Origin: Stenotrophomonas sp. Iso1
GTDB taxonomy: Bacteria; Pseudomonadota; Gammaproteobacteria; Xanthomonadales; Xanthomonadaceae
Length of the DNA stretch: 64,000 nucleotides
Direction: 5' to 3'
Assembly (NCBI RefSeq): GCF_027497995.1
Contig: NZ_JAODBT010000004.1
Coordinates: 248,001-312,000, forward strand
The position numbers were made by a program, and so were the translations under genes. Below the pieces are notes generated by a model. The model worked only from the letters and a program-made list of their open reading frames with translations. It was not told where the DNA came from and did no database searches. This document shows, piece after piece, positions 56,852 to 64,000 of this stretch (its first letter is position 1; every line of letters starts with the position of its first letter).

Positions 56852-57385
56852 TCATTCTTCGCCCGCCAACGCAGGCAACAGAAACAACAACACGTCCTCA
56901 TTCTCACCCGGCAAACGCGTCACCCCGTCCGCCACGAATCCCAGCTTTTCCAGCAGGCCCACCGAACGCACATTGCCCTGGGACACAATCGCGCACAGTG
57001 TTTCGATTCCCAGCACCTCGCGCGCATGCTTGACCACACCGCGTGCTGCTTCCAGCGCATAGCCCTGGCCGATGAAATCGCTCAGCAGCGCATAGCCGAT
57101 ATCCACGTGTACCAATCCGTTGCGGCGCACCAGGCCTGCGTTGCCCATCCATGCGCCGTCTTCGCGTCGCTCGATCACATACATGCCAAAGCCATTGGCC
57201 GCGTAGCTGACAAACGGGCCCTTGCGGATGTAATCGCGCGCCTGTTCGAGCGTGCGCACACCGCGGTCGGCAATGTATTGATGGAAGCCCGGTTCGTTGA
57301 GCAGCGCCAGCATCCCGGTGGCATCCCCATCGTCGTCGCGCAAAAGACGCAGCTGCAGTCGTTCGGTTTCAATCAACGTCAACAT
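56852..57385 (-). CDS. GNAT-family acetyltransferase (RimJ-like)
   Basis: 177 residues from MLTLIETERLQLRLL at 57385, with CGGAG eight bases upstream; the frame upstream is not coding. The acetyl-CoA motif is FIGQGYALEAARGVV, and NVRSVGLLEKLGF is the closing motif, both as in the RimJ/RimL type that acetylates protein N-termini or small molecules. The substrate is unknown. Confidence 0.88.
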   Translation of the reverse strand: MLTLIETERLQLRLLRDDDGDATGMLALLNEPGFHQYIADRGVRTLEQARDYIRKGPFVSYAANGFGMYVIERREDGAWMGNAGLVRRNGLVHVDIGYALLSDFIGQGYALEAARGVVKHAREVLGIETLCAIVSQGNVRSVGLLEKLGFVADGVTRLPGENEDVLLFLLPALAGEE

Positions 57386-57624
57386 CCGGCACTCCGAGGG
57401 ATCAAAGGAGGCAAGCGTCGTGTGCTCGGCGATCCGATGCAAGTGCTGGACGTTGCACCGTAGGCGGGGATGGACTCCCAGCATCGCTGGCCTGCCATCA
57501 GCTCCCCATTCCCGCGAATGGCTGGGCCTTCAATCGGCGCATGTCACCTAATCACTCCTGCGATTGCAGGATGGCGCCGGTCACCAAAGCAGGGGGCAAG
57601 AGGAAAAATCGCAGCGCGAACTAC

Positions 57625-59610
57625 TCAGTCAAACAACGCCTGGATGGCCGCCAATCCTGCCTTGGCCCGCTCCTGCTTGTGCGCTGCATCCGCCACTGGA
57701 TCCGCACCGTCGCGCTGGATTTCGCTGGCCGGAATCTCGTCGAAGAATCGGCTCGGCTTGAGTCGAATGTGTTCGCCATATTTGCGCGTCAGCCGGCTGA
57801 AACTCATCCACAGCTGGATCTTGGCGCGGGTGATGCCCACATACAGCAACCGCCGTTCTTCCTGCAGCGTGCCTTCGTCCAGGCTGACCTGGTGCGGCAA
57901 TACGCCGTCTTCGCAGCCCACGATGAACACATAGGGAAACTCCAGGCCCTTGGACGCGTGCAGCGTCATCATCCGCACCTGGTTGCCGCCATCGTCCTTG
58001 TCGTTGCGTGATATCAACGCCAGCTGCGCGGCCATGTCGGCGGCGCTGGCGCCGCGCGGGCCGCTTTCGAACCACGACGCCAGTTCTTCAATGTTGTTGG
58101 CGCGACGCTCGTAGCTGGTGGTGTCCTTGGCCTGGTTGCGCATTTCTGCAAGCAGGCCTGAATCCTTGGCGACACGGCGCACCAGATCGCCTGAGGTCAT
58201 ATCGCGCATGTCCATGCGCAGCGCGCGCAGGATGTCGGTGAACTTGCTCAGGCTGTTGGCTGCGCGCGGCGGCAACTGCGCCAATGCACCCATCGCTTCG
58301 GCGGCATGCGCCATCGGTATGTCTTTGTCCGACGCCAGCTCGGCCAGCTTGGCCAGGGTGCTGGCACCGACATCACGCTTGGGCGACTGCACTGCGCGCA
58401 TGAAGGCGGTGTCGTCGTCCGGGTTCACCAGCAGGCGCAGCCACGACAGCGTGTCCTTCACTTCCTGCCGTTCCAGGAACACCGTGCCGCCATTGAGGTG
58501 GTACGGCACGCCAACCAGCTGCATCGCCTTTTCCAGAGGGCGTGATTGGAAATTGCCACGGAACAGGATGCAGAACTCACTCCACGGAATCTTCCGGCTG
58601 GTCGCCAGGAAGTGAATCTCCGAGGCGACTTTCTCTGCCTCATGTTCGCTGTTGCGGCACTCCCACACACGGATGCGTTCGCCGTCGGCCTGGTCGGACC
58701 ACAGCGTCTTCAGATGTTCATGCGGGTTATGTGCGATCAGTGCGTTGGCAGCACGCAACACGCGGTTGGAACAGCGGTAGTTCTGCTCCAGCTTGATGAT
58801 CTGCAGCGCCGGGTAGTCGCGCGCCATCTGCTGCAGGTTCTCCGGATTGGCACCGCGCCAGGCATAGATGGACTGATCGTCGTCACCCACGCAGGTGAAA
58901 TTGCCACGCGGCCCGGCCAGCTGCTTGAGCAGCCGATATTGAGCGTCGTTGGTGTCCTGGCATTCGTCCACCAGCAGGTAGCCGATGCGCTCGCGCCAGG
59001 CCAGCGCGATGTCCGGGTTCTCTTCCAGCACCTGCACCGGCAGGCGGATCAAGTCATCAAAATCCACCGCGTTGAACGAGGTCAACCGCGCCTGGTACAG
59101 CTCGTAGACCATGGCCGCGTTCTTCTCGCGGCTGCTGCGCGCGGCGGCCATGGCCTGCTCCGGTGACATGCCCGCATTCTTTGCCCGCGAGATCAGGCTC
59201 TTCACATCTTCGATGTCGTCGGGCTTGGCGTTGGTACCGCCCAGTAGATCCTTGATCTGCGCGCCGGCATCGTCGGCATCGAAGATGGAGAAGCTGCGCT
59301 TCAAACCCACCTGTTCATATTGGATCTGCAGGAACTTCAGCCCCAACGCATGGAAGGTGCAGATGGTGACCTCGGCGGCATCCTCGCCTCTGAGCCGCTT
59401 GGACACACGCTCGCGCATTTCCTTGGCCGATTTATTGGTGAAGGTGATGGCGGCGATGCGGCGTGCCGGATAGCGGCCGATGCTGATCAGATGGGCGATT
59501 TTTTCCACGATCACGCGCGTCTTACCGCTGCCGGCACCGGCCAGCACCAGCAAGGGGCCATCAGCGTGTACGGCCGCAGCGCGTTGGGGGGGATTGAGGG
59601 AATCGAGCAT
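57625..59610 (-). CDS. rep: ATP-dependent DNA helicase Rep
   Basis: 661-residue UvrD/Rep-type 3'-5' helicase, close to E. coli Rep (673). Motifs in order: Q-motif LNPPQRAAAV, I AGAGSGKT, Ia TFTNKSAKEM, II LLVDECQDTN, III VGDDDQSIYAWRGA, IV KLEQNYRCS, V TLHASKGLEF, VI RRLLYVGITRA. It helps forks pass protein blocks. Start MLDSLNPPQRAA at 59610. Divergent from tdk with 135 bases between. Confidence 0.94.
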   Translation of the reverse strand: MLDSLNPPQRAAAVHADGPLLVLAGAGSGKTRVIVEKIAHLISIGRYPARRIAAITFTNKSAKEMRERVSKRLRGEDAAEVTICTFHALGLKFLQIQYEQVGLKRSFSIFDADDAGAQIKDLLGGTNAKPDDIEDVKSLISRAKNAGMSPEQAMAAARSSREKNAAMVYELYQARLTSFNAVDFDDLIRLPVQVLEENPDIALAWRERIGYLLVDECQDTNDAQYRLLKQLAGPRGNFTCVGDDDQSIYAWRGANPENLQQMARDYPALQIIKLEQNYRCSNRVLRAANALIAHNPHEHLKTLWSDQADGERIRVWECRNSEHEAEKVASEIHFLATSRKIPWSEFCILFRGNFQSRPLEKAMQLVGVPYHLNGGTVFLERQEVKDTLSWLRLLVNPDDDTAFMRAVQSPKRDVGASTLAKLAELASDKDIPMAHAAEAMGALAQLPPRAANSLSKFTDILRALRMDMRDMTSGDLVRRVAKDSGLLAEMRNQAKDTTSYERRANNIEELASWFESGPRGASAADMAAQLALISRNDKDDGGNQVRMMTLHASKGLEFPYVFIVGCEDGVLPHQVSLDEGTLQEERRLLYVGITRAKIQLWMSFSRLTRKYGEHIRLKPSRFFDEIPASEIQRDGADPVADAAHKQERAKAGLAAIQALFD

Positions 59611-59745
59611 CTAGGAGCGAGTGAACAGGGATCAGGGGCGAGAGCAGGCAAAGGCGAACCGCCGGCTCCGGGGTATTCTGTCATTACCTGAGGACGCCTG
59701 CTTCCGGCTCTCATTCCTCATTTCCCCTCTTTTGCTCCTGATCCA

Positions 59746-60366
59746 ATGGCCAAGCTCTATTTCTACTATTCGGCGATGAACGCCGGTAAGACCACCACCC
59801 TGCTCCAGTCCGCGCACAACTACCGTGAGCGCGGCATGCGGGTGGCGTTGTTGACCCCGCGCCTGGACCACCGCGCCGGCGCCGGCGTGGTGGCCTCGCG
59901 GATCGGCCTGCAGGCTGAAGCCACTGCATTCGAGCGCGACACCGACCTGCAGAAGTTGATCCAGCAGGACATTGCCGCACACGGCAAGCTCGGCTGCATT
60001 CTGGTGGACGAGGCCCAGTTCCTGACCCGGTCGCAGGTATGGCAGCTGTCCGAAGTGGTCGATGAATTGCGCATCCCGGTGCTGTGCTACGGCTTGCGTA
60101 CCGACTTCCGTGGCGAGCTGTTTGAAGGCAGCCAGTACCTGTTGGCCTGGGCCGACGAGATGCAGGAAATCAAAACCATCTGCCACAGCGGCAAGAAGGC
60201 AACGATGACCGTACGCGTGGACGAGAACGGCTTCGCCGTGCAGGACGGCCCGCAGGTGGAGATTGGCGGCAACGAGCGCTATGTGTCGGTGAGCCGCGCT
60301 GAGTTCAAGAAAATCACCCGCGGCGAAGGCCGTATTGATCCGATGCAGGCGCCGTTGCCGCTGTAA
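59746..60366 (+). CDS. tdk: Thymidine kinase
   Basis: Phosphorylates thymidine (salvage). 206 residues, type II fold: P-loop [33 protein letters not shown] lasso approach, and [14 protein letters not shown]. In most type II enzymes a zinc is held by four Cys/His in the lasso. Here the first pair reads ICHSGKKA, with only one Cys, and the second reads VSVSRAEF, with none, so the zinc site seems lost. The other catalytic parts are intact. Confidence 0.95.
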   Translation: MAKLYFYYSAMNAGKTTTLLQSAHNYRERGMRVALLTPRLDHRAGAGVVASRIGLQAEATAFERDTDLQKLIQQDIAAHGKLGCILVDEAQFLTRSQVWQLSEVVDELRIPVLCYGLRTDFRGELFEGSQYLLAWADEMQEIKTICHSGKKATMTVRVDENGFAVQDGPQVEIGGNERYVSVSRAEFKKITRGEGRIDPMQAPLPL

Positions 60367-60435
60367 GGCTCGGCAATTTACATCGCGTCCATAGGCATCT
60401 AGGCTGCCTGCTCCCAAGGATGAAGAAACCCTTCC

Positions 60436-61140
60436 ATGCGTCTGCTTTTAGCTCCCCTGCTGTTGTTGACCTTGAGCCTGCCTACCCAGGCCGCCGAAAC
60501 GCCGCCGGAAGGCGACAGTACGTTGCTCAATGCCGGCTTTCTGGATAACCATCCGGACATGATGTATCGGCAGTGGGGGGTCAATGCATTGCACCGGGGC
60601 GAGGTGGACAGTGCAATGGAGAATTTCCGCCTATCCGCACGCTACGCCGACAAGCCATCACAAGGTTACTTGGGAGAAATGTATTGGTTCGGAGTGGAAC
60701 GCCCTGCCGATAAGGTGATGGCGTATGCGTGGATGAATGTTGCCGCCGAACGCGGTTATCCACTCTTTGTCGAGCTCCGCGACCAGTACTGGGCGGCATT
60801 GCCCTTGGAACAACACGAGGCAGCGCGCGCGCAGGCCCGTCTGCTGGCCGCAGAATATGGAGACGCCGTCGCCAAACCCCGGATCGCCCAGGTCCTGACA
60901 AAGGGATTGCGCGCCATGACAGGCAGCCGCGTTGGCTCAATGTCCAGCAACATGGATGTCGTTTATATGGACGGCGGGATGCCCAAGACGATCAAAGCCG
61001 ATCGCTTTTACGACAAAAAGTACTGGGATCCGAAGCTTTATCATGAATGGCAGGACGAAACCTGGATGAAGATCCGGCGTGGTACGGTGGAAGTGGGCAC
61101 ACCCGCAATGGCCATTCCCGCTGCCACAGACAAACCCTGA
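60436..61140 (+). CDS. Sel1-like periplasmic protein
   Basis: 234 residues with a signal peptide (MRLLLAPLLLLTLSLPTQA, cleavage near AAET). Residues about 45-130 contain Sel1/TPR-like repeats (WGVNALHRGEVDSAMENFRL; LGEMYWFGVERPADKVMAYAW). The C-terminal part, with TKGLRAMTGSRVGSMSSNM and a KYWDPKLYHEW stretch, is unfamiliar. Sel1 proteins scaffold others. Spaced 69 bases from tdk. Confidence 0.78.
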   Translation: MRLLLAPLLLLTLSLPTQAAETPPEGDSTLLNAGFLDNHPDMMYRQWGVNALHRGEVDSAMENFRLSARYADKPSQGYLGEMYWFGVERPADKVMAYAWMNVAAERGYPLFVELRDQYWAALPLEQHEAARAQARLLAAEYGDAVAKPRIAQVLTKGLRAMTGSRVGSMSSNMDVVYMDGGMPKTIKADRFYDKKYWDPKLYHEWQDETWMKIRRGTVEVGTPAMAIPAATDKP

Positions 61141-61157
61141 TTCAGGTCGGATTTTCC

Positions 61158-61187
61158 AGCATAGCCGGTATTCCTACTGGCTATGCT
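61158..61187. terminator. Hairpin between convergent Sel1-like and opgD genes
   Basis: AGCATAGCC / GGCTATGCT, perfect 9-bp stem, 12-base loop, 17 bases after the Sel1-like stop. No strong T-run. The surrounding 180 bases are less GC-rich than the genome. Confidence 0.5.
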
Positions 61188-61322
61188 CGACAGAAAATTC
61201 CAGCGTTGAAACAAACAGACGCGGATTCAGCCTATGGCTTTCGGCCAAATCAGTGCATGAATCAAGCGAAATGGAACTGGCTGGACGCTTGAGTTGGGGC
61301 TCTATGCACTGTTTCAACAACC

Positions 61323-62954
61323 TCAATACAAAGTTCTTTCCGGCGCGTTCGCCGCTGGTGGGGTGTATTGATACAACCACGTCTCGGTCAGCGTCTTGCC
61401 GCCACTGCGCAGGTACAGGCGCACGTCGATCTGGTCGGAACTGCCTTCCGGCGGCACCAGGTCGAACATGGCGCGGTAGCCCTTGATCTCACGCAAGGGT
61501 CGCGCGGAAATGGTTTCCAACTTGCCGCGGCTGGTTTCCACCACGACTTCCACCTCGCCCTTGTCGATCAGGCTGGCCAGTTCCCCGCCTTCAAAATCCA
61601 CGGCAAAGCGCCACGAGAAATACTCGCGCTTCTTGCCGATCACGCCGCCCAGGCCTGTCCGGCTGGCCACGCAATGCGCCAACGGCGGCCGTGCCGGCGG
61701 TTCGGCGCCCCAGTACAGGCGGTAACCGACCAGCAGCTCTTCGCCCGGTTGCGGCTTCGCCTTGGGATTCCAGAAGGCGACGATGTTGTCGAAGGTTTCA
61801 TCAACGGTGGGTATCTCAACCAGCTGCACCGAGCCTTCGCCCCACTGGCCCTTGGGCTCCACCCACAGGCACGGGCGCTTCTCGTAGAACACGCCGTCGT
61901 CCTGGTAATGGTCGAAGTTGCGATCACGCTGAAGCAGGCCGAAGCCGCGTGGGTTGTTGTCCACGAACATGTTGAAGCGCAGGTTCGCCGGATTGCACAG
62001 CGGGCGCCAGATCCATTCACCGGCGCCGGTCCACACCGACAGGCCATCGGTGTCGTGGATCTCCGGGCGCCAATCCCAATCCATGCGGCGGTCGTTCTCA
62101 CCCACCTGGTACATGCTGGTGCACGGCGCGATGCCCAGGCGTTCGATCTGCTGGCGCGGGTACAAGGCGCTGTCGATATCCATCAGCAGCACGTCGCCAT
62201 TGGTGATGGCGAAACGGTAGGCGCCGGCCACGCTGGGCGAATCAAGCAGGCCGTACACGATGAGGGTGTCCGAATCGTCGGCCGGCTGTTCCAGGTAATA
62301 GGCGATGAAATCCGGGAATTCCTCCGGCTTGCCCATGCCCGTGTCGATCGCCAGACCACGCGCGGACTGGCCGTACTGGCCTTCCTTGCCCACCGCACGG
62401 AAATAGCTGGCACCGAGGAAGGCGGCAAAGTCGCGGTCGGTGTCGGCGCGGGTGTTCAGGCGGAAACCTGCAAAGCCCAGGTCAGCGGGCAGGCGTTTGC
62501 CGTGGATGCCGCTCTTGCCGTAATCGAACGCGGCGCCGTCATACGCCAGCTCCTGCGCCTTGCCGTCGGCCACGTCGAACATGCGCACGGGCGAGTGGAA
62601 ATACAGCCCCAGGTGAAAGAACTTGGCCTGGAACCGGCCCGGCTGGTCGGCCCACAGGGCGTGGTCCTGGCGGTAACGGATGGACTGGTACTGGTCCCAG
62701 TCCAGCGCTTCCAGTTCGGCCGGCAGCACCCGCTTGTGGCTCTTGTACGGCGCCTGCGCCAGCGCGCGCGCCTGGCCCTTCAGGGCCGCAAAGTCGAATG
62801 GCTGTGGTTGGCCGATGCGGCGCAATCCCATCTGCGCGGGTGCAGCTGCGCAGGCAGCGAAGGACGGCAGGCCGAAGGCGGCCAGGGCAGCGGAGGCATT
62901 GCGCAGAAAGTCGCGTCGTTGCATGGAGGGCAGGCTGATGGGGACAGCGGGCAT
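61323..62954 (-). CDS. opgD: Glucan biosynthesis protein D (OpgD/MdoD)
   Basis: 543-residue periplasmic protein of osmoregulated periplasmic glucan synthesis, acting on the beta-1,2-linked backbone. Twin-arginine signal MQRRDFLRNASAALAAFGLP begins at the in-frame ATG at 62924; the ATG at 62954 adds 10 residues. Typical OpgG/OpgD segments: KFFHLGLYFHSPVRMFDV, GFAGFRLNT, NPRGFGLLQRDRNFDHYQDD, EGSVQLVEIPT. The Tat signal favours OpgD over OpgG. Confidence 0.93.
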   Translation of the reverse strand: MPAVPISLPSMQRRDFLRNASAALAAFGLPSFAACAAAPAQMGLRRIGQPQPFDFAALKGQARALAQAPYKSHKRVLPAELEALDWDQYQSIRYRQDHALWADQPGRFQAKFFHLGLYFHSPVRMFDVADGKAQELAYDGAAFDYGKSGIHGKRLPADLGFAGFRLNTRADTDRDFAAFLGASYFRAVGKEGQYGQSARGLAIDTGMGKPEEFPDFIAYYLEQPADDSDTLIVYGLLDSPSVAGAYRFAITNGDVLLMDIDSALYPRQQIERLGIAPCTSMYQVGENDRRMDWDWRPEIHDTDGLSVWTGAGEWIWRPLCNPANLRFNMFVDNNPRGFGLLQRDRNFDHYQDDGVFYEKRPCLWVEPKGQWGEGSVQLVEIPTVDETFDNIVAFWNPKAKPQPGEELLVGYRLYWGAEPPARPPLAHCVASRTGLGGVIGKKREYFSWRFAVDFEGGELASLIDKGEVEVVVETSRGKLETISARPLREIKGYRAMFDLVPPEGSSDQIDVRLYLRSGGKTLTETWLYQYTPPAANAPERTLY

Positions 62955-63281
62955 GTTAGGCGCAGTTGCGTTAATCGGCAGCGTCCGGCCGGTGCGGACT
63001 GAACATCCGCTTCAGGATTCGTGATGGCCGCCCGTGCTGGCGGTACCTGGCGCTTGTGGGCTGGAGTTCATTGAAGAGGGGCGGGAGCAGGTGGAAGCGG
63101 AAGCAACGGCAAACTCCCCTGCTCAATCCTCCGCTGCCTGCGCGTAAGAGCAGAGGTGGAGGCCGCGTCATCGCAAGCGGATAAGTCGCGCACGTGCTGG
63201 CAGTTCACGCCCGCCTTTTTCTTGGCGAAGGGGAGTCCCGGGGGCGGTTGCTCTGCTTCACCCTTCACCCATCCCGTAGCC
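62955..63281. other. 327-bp intergenic region between opgD and mutM
   Basis: I see no convincing gene, terminator or operator. An out-of-frame open reading stretch entering from mutM (63068-63454, minus) lacks coding character. Confidence 0.5.
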
Positions 63282-64000
63282 TCACCGCTGGCAGTAGCCA
63301 CACCACACGGTCGCACGCTGGCCAATGCTCGCGTAGCGCAGCAGGCGGCCGCACTGCTTGCAGTTTTCGCCCTCGCGCCCATACACCAACAACTCCTGCT
63401 CGAAATAACCGGGCGCGCCGTCGGGGCTGATGAAATCCCGCAGCGTGGTGCCACCTCGGGTGATGGCGTGGCCCAGAATGTCCTTCACCGCGTCACCCAG
63501 CCGCTGGTAGCGCGCACGCGACACCTTGCCGGCCTCGCGCAAGGGGTTGATGCCGGCCATGAACAGGCTTTCCGCCGCGTAGATGTTGCCCACGCCAACC
63601 ACGATGCGTTGGTCCATCAGGAAGGTTTTCACCGCCGCGCTGCGGCCGCGGCTGCGCTGGAACAGGTAGTCGCCGTCGAAGACGTCGTCCAGTGGCTCGG
63701 GGCCGAGCTCGCGCAGCAATTCATGGGTTTCGCCGGCCGGCTGCCACAACAGGCTGCCGAAGCGGCGGGGATCGTTGAAGCGCAGCAAGCGCCCATCTTC
63801 CAGGCTGATATCTACATGGTCATGCGCGCGCACCGGCGTGTCTCCCGGCAACACGCGCAGGCTGCCGGACATGCCCAGGTGCAGCAGCGCGCTGCCGACA
63901 TCGGTATCCAGCAGCAGGTACTTGGCACGGCGGCGGATCGCCTCGATGCGCTGCCCCGGTAATTGCTGTTCGATCTCCGCTGGAATCGGCCAACGCAGGT
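63282..64000 (-). CDS. mutM: Formamidopyrimidine-DNA glycosylase MutM, 5' end outside window
   Basis: Removes 8-oxoguanine and formamidopyrimidines. 238 residues are visible; by comparison with E. coli about 32 N-terminal residues, including catalytic Pro1/Glu2, lie beyond the right edge. Visible marks: [42 protein letters not shown] (helix-two-turn-helix), and the zinc finger CKQCGRL...VWCGYCQ at the C-terminus. Confidence 0.95.
   Translation of the reverse strand, partial: LRWPIPAEIEQQLPGQRIEAIRRRAKYLLLDTDVGSALLHLGMSGSLRVLPGDTPVRAHDHVDISLEDGRLLRFNDPRRFGSLLWQPAGETHELLRELGPEPLDDVFDGDYLFQRSRGRSAAVKTFLMDQRIVVGVGNIYAAESLFMAGINPLREAGKVSRARYQRLGDAVKDILGHAITRGGTTLRDFISPDGAPGYFEQELLVYGREGENCKQCGRLLRYASIGQRATVWCGYCQR

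Noticed and set aside
63068..63454. Possible small gene on the minus strand before mutM's end
   Set aside because: Overlaps mutM in another frame, composition unlike a protein, no start signal.

Overview
The window is high-GC bacterial chromosome packed with genes on both strands. It looks like a member of the Xanthomonadaceae (Lysobacterales), most likely Stenotrophomonas or a close relative. Supporting this are the content and order of the nitrogen genes, GTAG-type palindromic repeats (9279-9335, possibly 47850-47879), the intergenic CCCTCACCCCAACCCCTCTCCCG palindromes common in xanthomonads, a CRP/Clp-like box, and housekeeping genes of gammaproteobacterial type. I see no insertion sequence, prophage, integrase, CRISPR array, tRNA or rRNA. 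About 50 protein genes can be supported; two run off the window edges (ntrC on the left, mutM on the right).

Region 1 (1-7521) is a nitrogen-assimilation block on the minus strand: ntrC (partial), ntrB, an AmiD-like amidase lipoprotein, a small unknown protein (plus strand), amtB, glnK and glnA. The control DNA can be read directly: a sigma-54 promoter and two NtrC boxes before glnA, and one NtrC box touching the ntrB start codon. The glnA enhancer also faces uppP, which is divergent.

Region 2 (7521-26000) is mainly envelope, signalling and maintenance: uppP, a META/DUF4377-type lipoprotein, a PEBP protein, a TPR-sulfotransferase, a YheT-type hydrolase, a PlsC-type acyltransferase, a PAS-PAS-GAF-GGDEF-EAL protein, a hotdog thioesterase, a ClsC-like phospholipase-D lipoprotein, YceI, SixA, an orphan ParA, a Ycf46-type AAA ATPase, an AEC carrier and two small secreted proteins.

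Region 3 (26070-49808) starts with a giant fused indolepyruvate:ferredoxin oxidoreductase. It then holds the most unusual part of the window: two near-duplicate TldD-like proteases with twin-arginine signals, a signal-less TldE-like partner, and a tight MoxR operon (DUF4159, MoxR ATPase, DUF58, three membrane proteins, one with a His/Asp-rich loop). Two paralogous M61 aminopeptidases and a large secreted amidase sit around it. I infer an envelope peptide-processing or proteolysis machine assembled by a MoxR chaperone.

Region 4 (49903-64000) holds an HxlR regulator with a divergent quinone-oxidoreductase-like gene and a clear palindromic operator, a LysR-pirin-cysteine hydrolase module, an AtoE-type fatty-acid carrier, a GNAT enzyme, Rep helicase, thymidine kinase, a Sel1-like protein, OpgD and MutM.
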